Below are positions 12,815 to 13,662 of a DNA stretch of 13,662 bases, piece by piece. The translations under genes and the position numbers were made by a program. The notes beneath the pieces are model-generated. The model saw only the letters and a list, made by a program, of their open reading frames with translations. It did not search any database and was not told the DNA's origin. Source of the stretch: CAZVBV01 sp964509975 (GTDB taxonomy: Bacteria; Patescibacteriota; Gracilibacteria; UBA4473). The stretch lies in assembly GCA_964509975.1 (NCBI GenBank), contig CAZDZO010000024.1, positions 1 through 13,662 of the forward strand. Direction: 5' to 3'. Positions within the stretch are counted from its first letter, which is position 1. Each line of letters starts with the position of its first letter.

Positions 12815-13630
12815 CTACTTTTTCCCAAACAACACCTGTAATATTCCCCGTCCCCACGAGGCGTTTTGTCGAGGATCGAGCCAGATGATTTCTTTGGCTT
12901 TCGGAAAGGTGGAAAGTCGTCGAGAGAGGTTTGCCGTCACCTGAGGAACGGTCCACGCATCCCATGTGCCGATATTGGAAGCCTCAAGGATTGTTTTGAG
13001 AGCATCGAACAATGGGTGCGGGGGAGAGAATGGAAACTTGAGAACCACAATCTTTGTAAACGGTTCGTCAGCCAGATCGGGGGTGATAAATTTTTGAGCA
13101 AAAAATACCTTTGATTTGTTTTGTTTAATAAACTGGAACACTTTCCCCAAGCCGCCTGAGGCACTTTCCCCAACAAGCTTCATGTCTTTGTTGGTCGTAT
13201 TTTCTGAGACTTCTGAGAACACCTTTTTCAAGGTTTCTTGGCTCGAAATATTCACGAGGAGGTTGTGATTTTCATCGACATCGTCGAGAAGTTCTTCAAT
13301 TTTTCCCGCGCAAAAACTATTGAACTCTGGCGAGTTTGCCGACTCGAGTTTTTCAGGAACGGTAATTTTTTTATCAAGAAGGAGGGTTTCAATTTTGAAT
13401 TGCTGGTCTTTGTCACGAGCCAGAAAAATGCGCGCGAAGTTGTTCGTTCGCAACTGTGGATGACGATAGAGAAAGAGAGCAGAAGATGCTTGAAGTTCTT
13501 TCTTGAGATCTCGCCAGTGGTCCGGATGCCAGGTTCCGAAAGACAAACTTCCGCTTTGCGGGAAATAATTTATCCATCGTTCAAGACCCGCTTCAGGGTT
13601 TTCGAGAGCAAGTGCGGGTGGTGAATTCAA
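12815..13630 (-). CDS. DinG-like (XPD-family) helicase C-terminal domain, N-terminus truncated by contig end
   Basis: The frame is open from 13630 to a TAG at 12815, but everything beyond 13607 belongs to the 55-base sequence shared with rpsG, so the TTG at 13630 is probably not a real start. The residues encoded by 13607-12815 resemble the second helicase domain (Helicase_C_2) of DinG. In order: SALFLYRHP near the ATL motif, NHNLLVNISSQETLKKVF (the LVLFTS block), KVFFAQKFITPDLADEP, KIVVLKFPFSPPHPLFDAL (the KLPF motif) and IIWLDPRQNASWGRGIL (the DPR/YG tail). The usual QGxGRLIR motif VI is replaced by QVTANLSRRLST, so ATP-coupled activity is doubtful. The N-terminal Walker half is outside the window. 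The family assignment rests on these weak motifs, so a divergent helicase-fold protein is also possible. Confidence 0.6.
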   Translation of the reverse strand: MNSPPALALENPEAGLERWINYFPQSGSLSFGTWHPDHWRDLKKELQASSALFLYRHPQLRTNNFARIFLARDKDQQFKIETLLLDKKITVPEKLESANSPEFNSFCAGKIEELLDDVDENHNLLVNISSQETLKKVFSEVSENTTNKDMKLVGESASGGLGKVFQFIKQNKSKVFFAQKFITPDLADEPFTKIVVLKFPFSPPHPLFDALKTILEASNIGTWDAWTVPQVTANLSRRLSTFPKAKEIIWLDPRQNASWGRGILQVLFGKK

Positions 13631-13662
13631 TTATGAAACAAGGAAAAAAGACAGTGGCTCAA
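13608..13662 (+). repeat. 55-base exact repeat, copy at window end (probable assembly overlap)
   Basis: The last 55 bases equal 9483-9537 of rpsG. The copy begins abruptly inside the helicase frame and stops exactly at the window end. 55 is a common assembly k-mer length, so this is best read as a de Bruijn graph junction. It should not be annotated as biology. Confidence 0.85.

Noticed and set aside
1..13662. Alternative genetic code (TGA as Gly, CGA as Trp)
   Set aside because: TGA ends the DHFR-like gene within an ATGA overlap and the ThyA-like gene at a normal C-terminus, and CGA falls at universally conserved arginines.
1..13662. CRISPR array, tRNA, rRNA or insertion sequence
   Set aside because: No regularly spaced direct repeats, cloverleaf-like sequence, rRNA motif or transposase was seen on either strand.

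Overview
The window looks like one metagenome-assembled contig from an uncultivated bacterium. rpoC, uS12 and uS7 are clearly bacterial. The features that recall Candidate Phyla Radiation (Patescibacteria) genomes are a DUF1858 redox protein, an archaeal-type nucleotidyltransferase/acyltransferase, the absence of Shine-Dalgarno motifs before every start, and large orphan coiled-coil genes. That placement is an inference; no 16S rRNA gene is present. TGA ends two genes and CGA encodes conserved arginines, so the code is standard at both points. This argues against the recoded Gracilibacteria/Absconditabacteria.

Layout. Positions 1-1147 (minus) hold a translationally coupled pair, a dihydrofolate reductase-family gene followed by a dCTP deaminase/dUTPase-superfamily gene cut by the window start. 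Positions 1309-2190 (plus) encode a ferritin-like plus VIT1/CCC1 iron transporter fusion. It converges on a thymidylate-synthase-family gene (2293-3129, minus) with a bidirectional terminator between them. Positions 3159-4603 (plus) hold a DUF1858 CxxC protein overlapping a GlmU-like bifunctional enzyme. A 431-base AT-rich gap carries the rpoC promoter and a leader hairpin. Positions 5035-9891 (plus) are rpoC-rpsL-rpsG, closed by a terminator, with no rpoB upstream of rpoC. Positions 9923-13630 (minus) hold a 934-residue acidic coiled-coil protein of unknown function, preceded by its own good promoter, and the C-terminal part of a DinG-like helicase cut off at the window end.

The most interesting signal is in the pyrimidine/folate genes. 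The ThyA homologue has Asp instead of the nucleotide-selecting Asn (D182) and lacks the His after the catalytic Cys. This combination is seen in dCMP hydroxymethylases and predicts dCMP rather than dUMP as substrate. The dCTP-deaminase homologue lacks the deaminase Glu (Pro137) but keeps a dUTPase-like Asp/Tyr motif. With a DHFR homologue nearby, these genes could form an unusual dTMP route or a modified-cytosine nucleotide route.

Other points are a 59% identical internal duplication in the coiled-coil protein, two intergenic copies of a paired-hairpin inverted element, and an exact 55-base copy of rpsG sequence at the very end of the window. The last is almost certainly an assembly-graph overlap and not biology.
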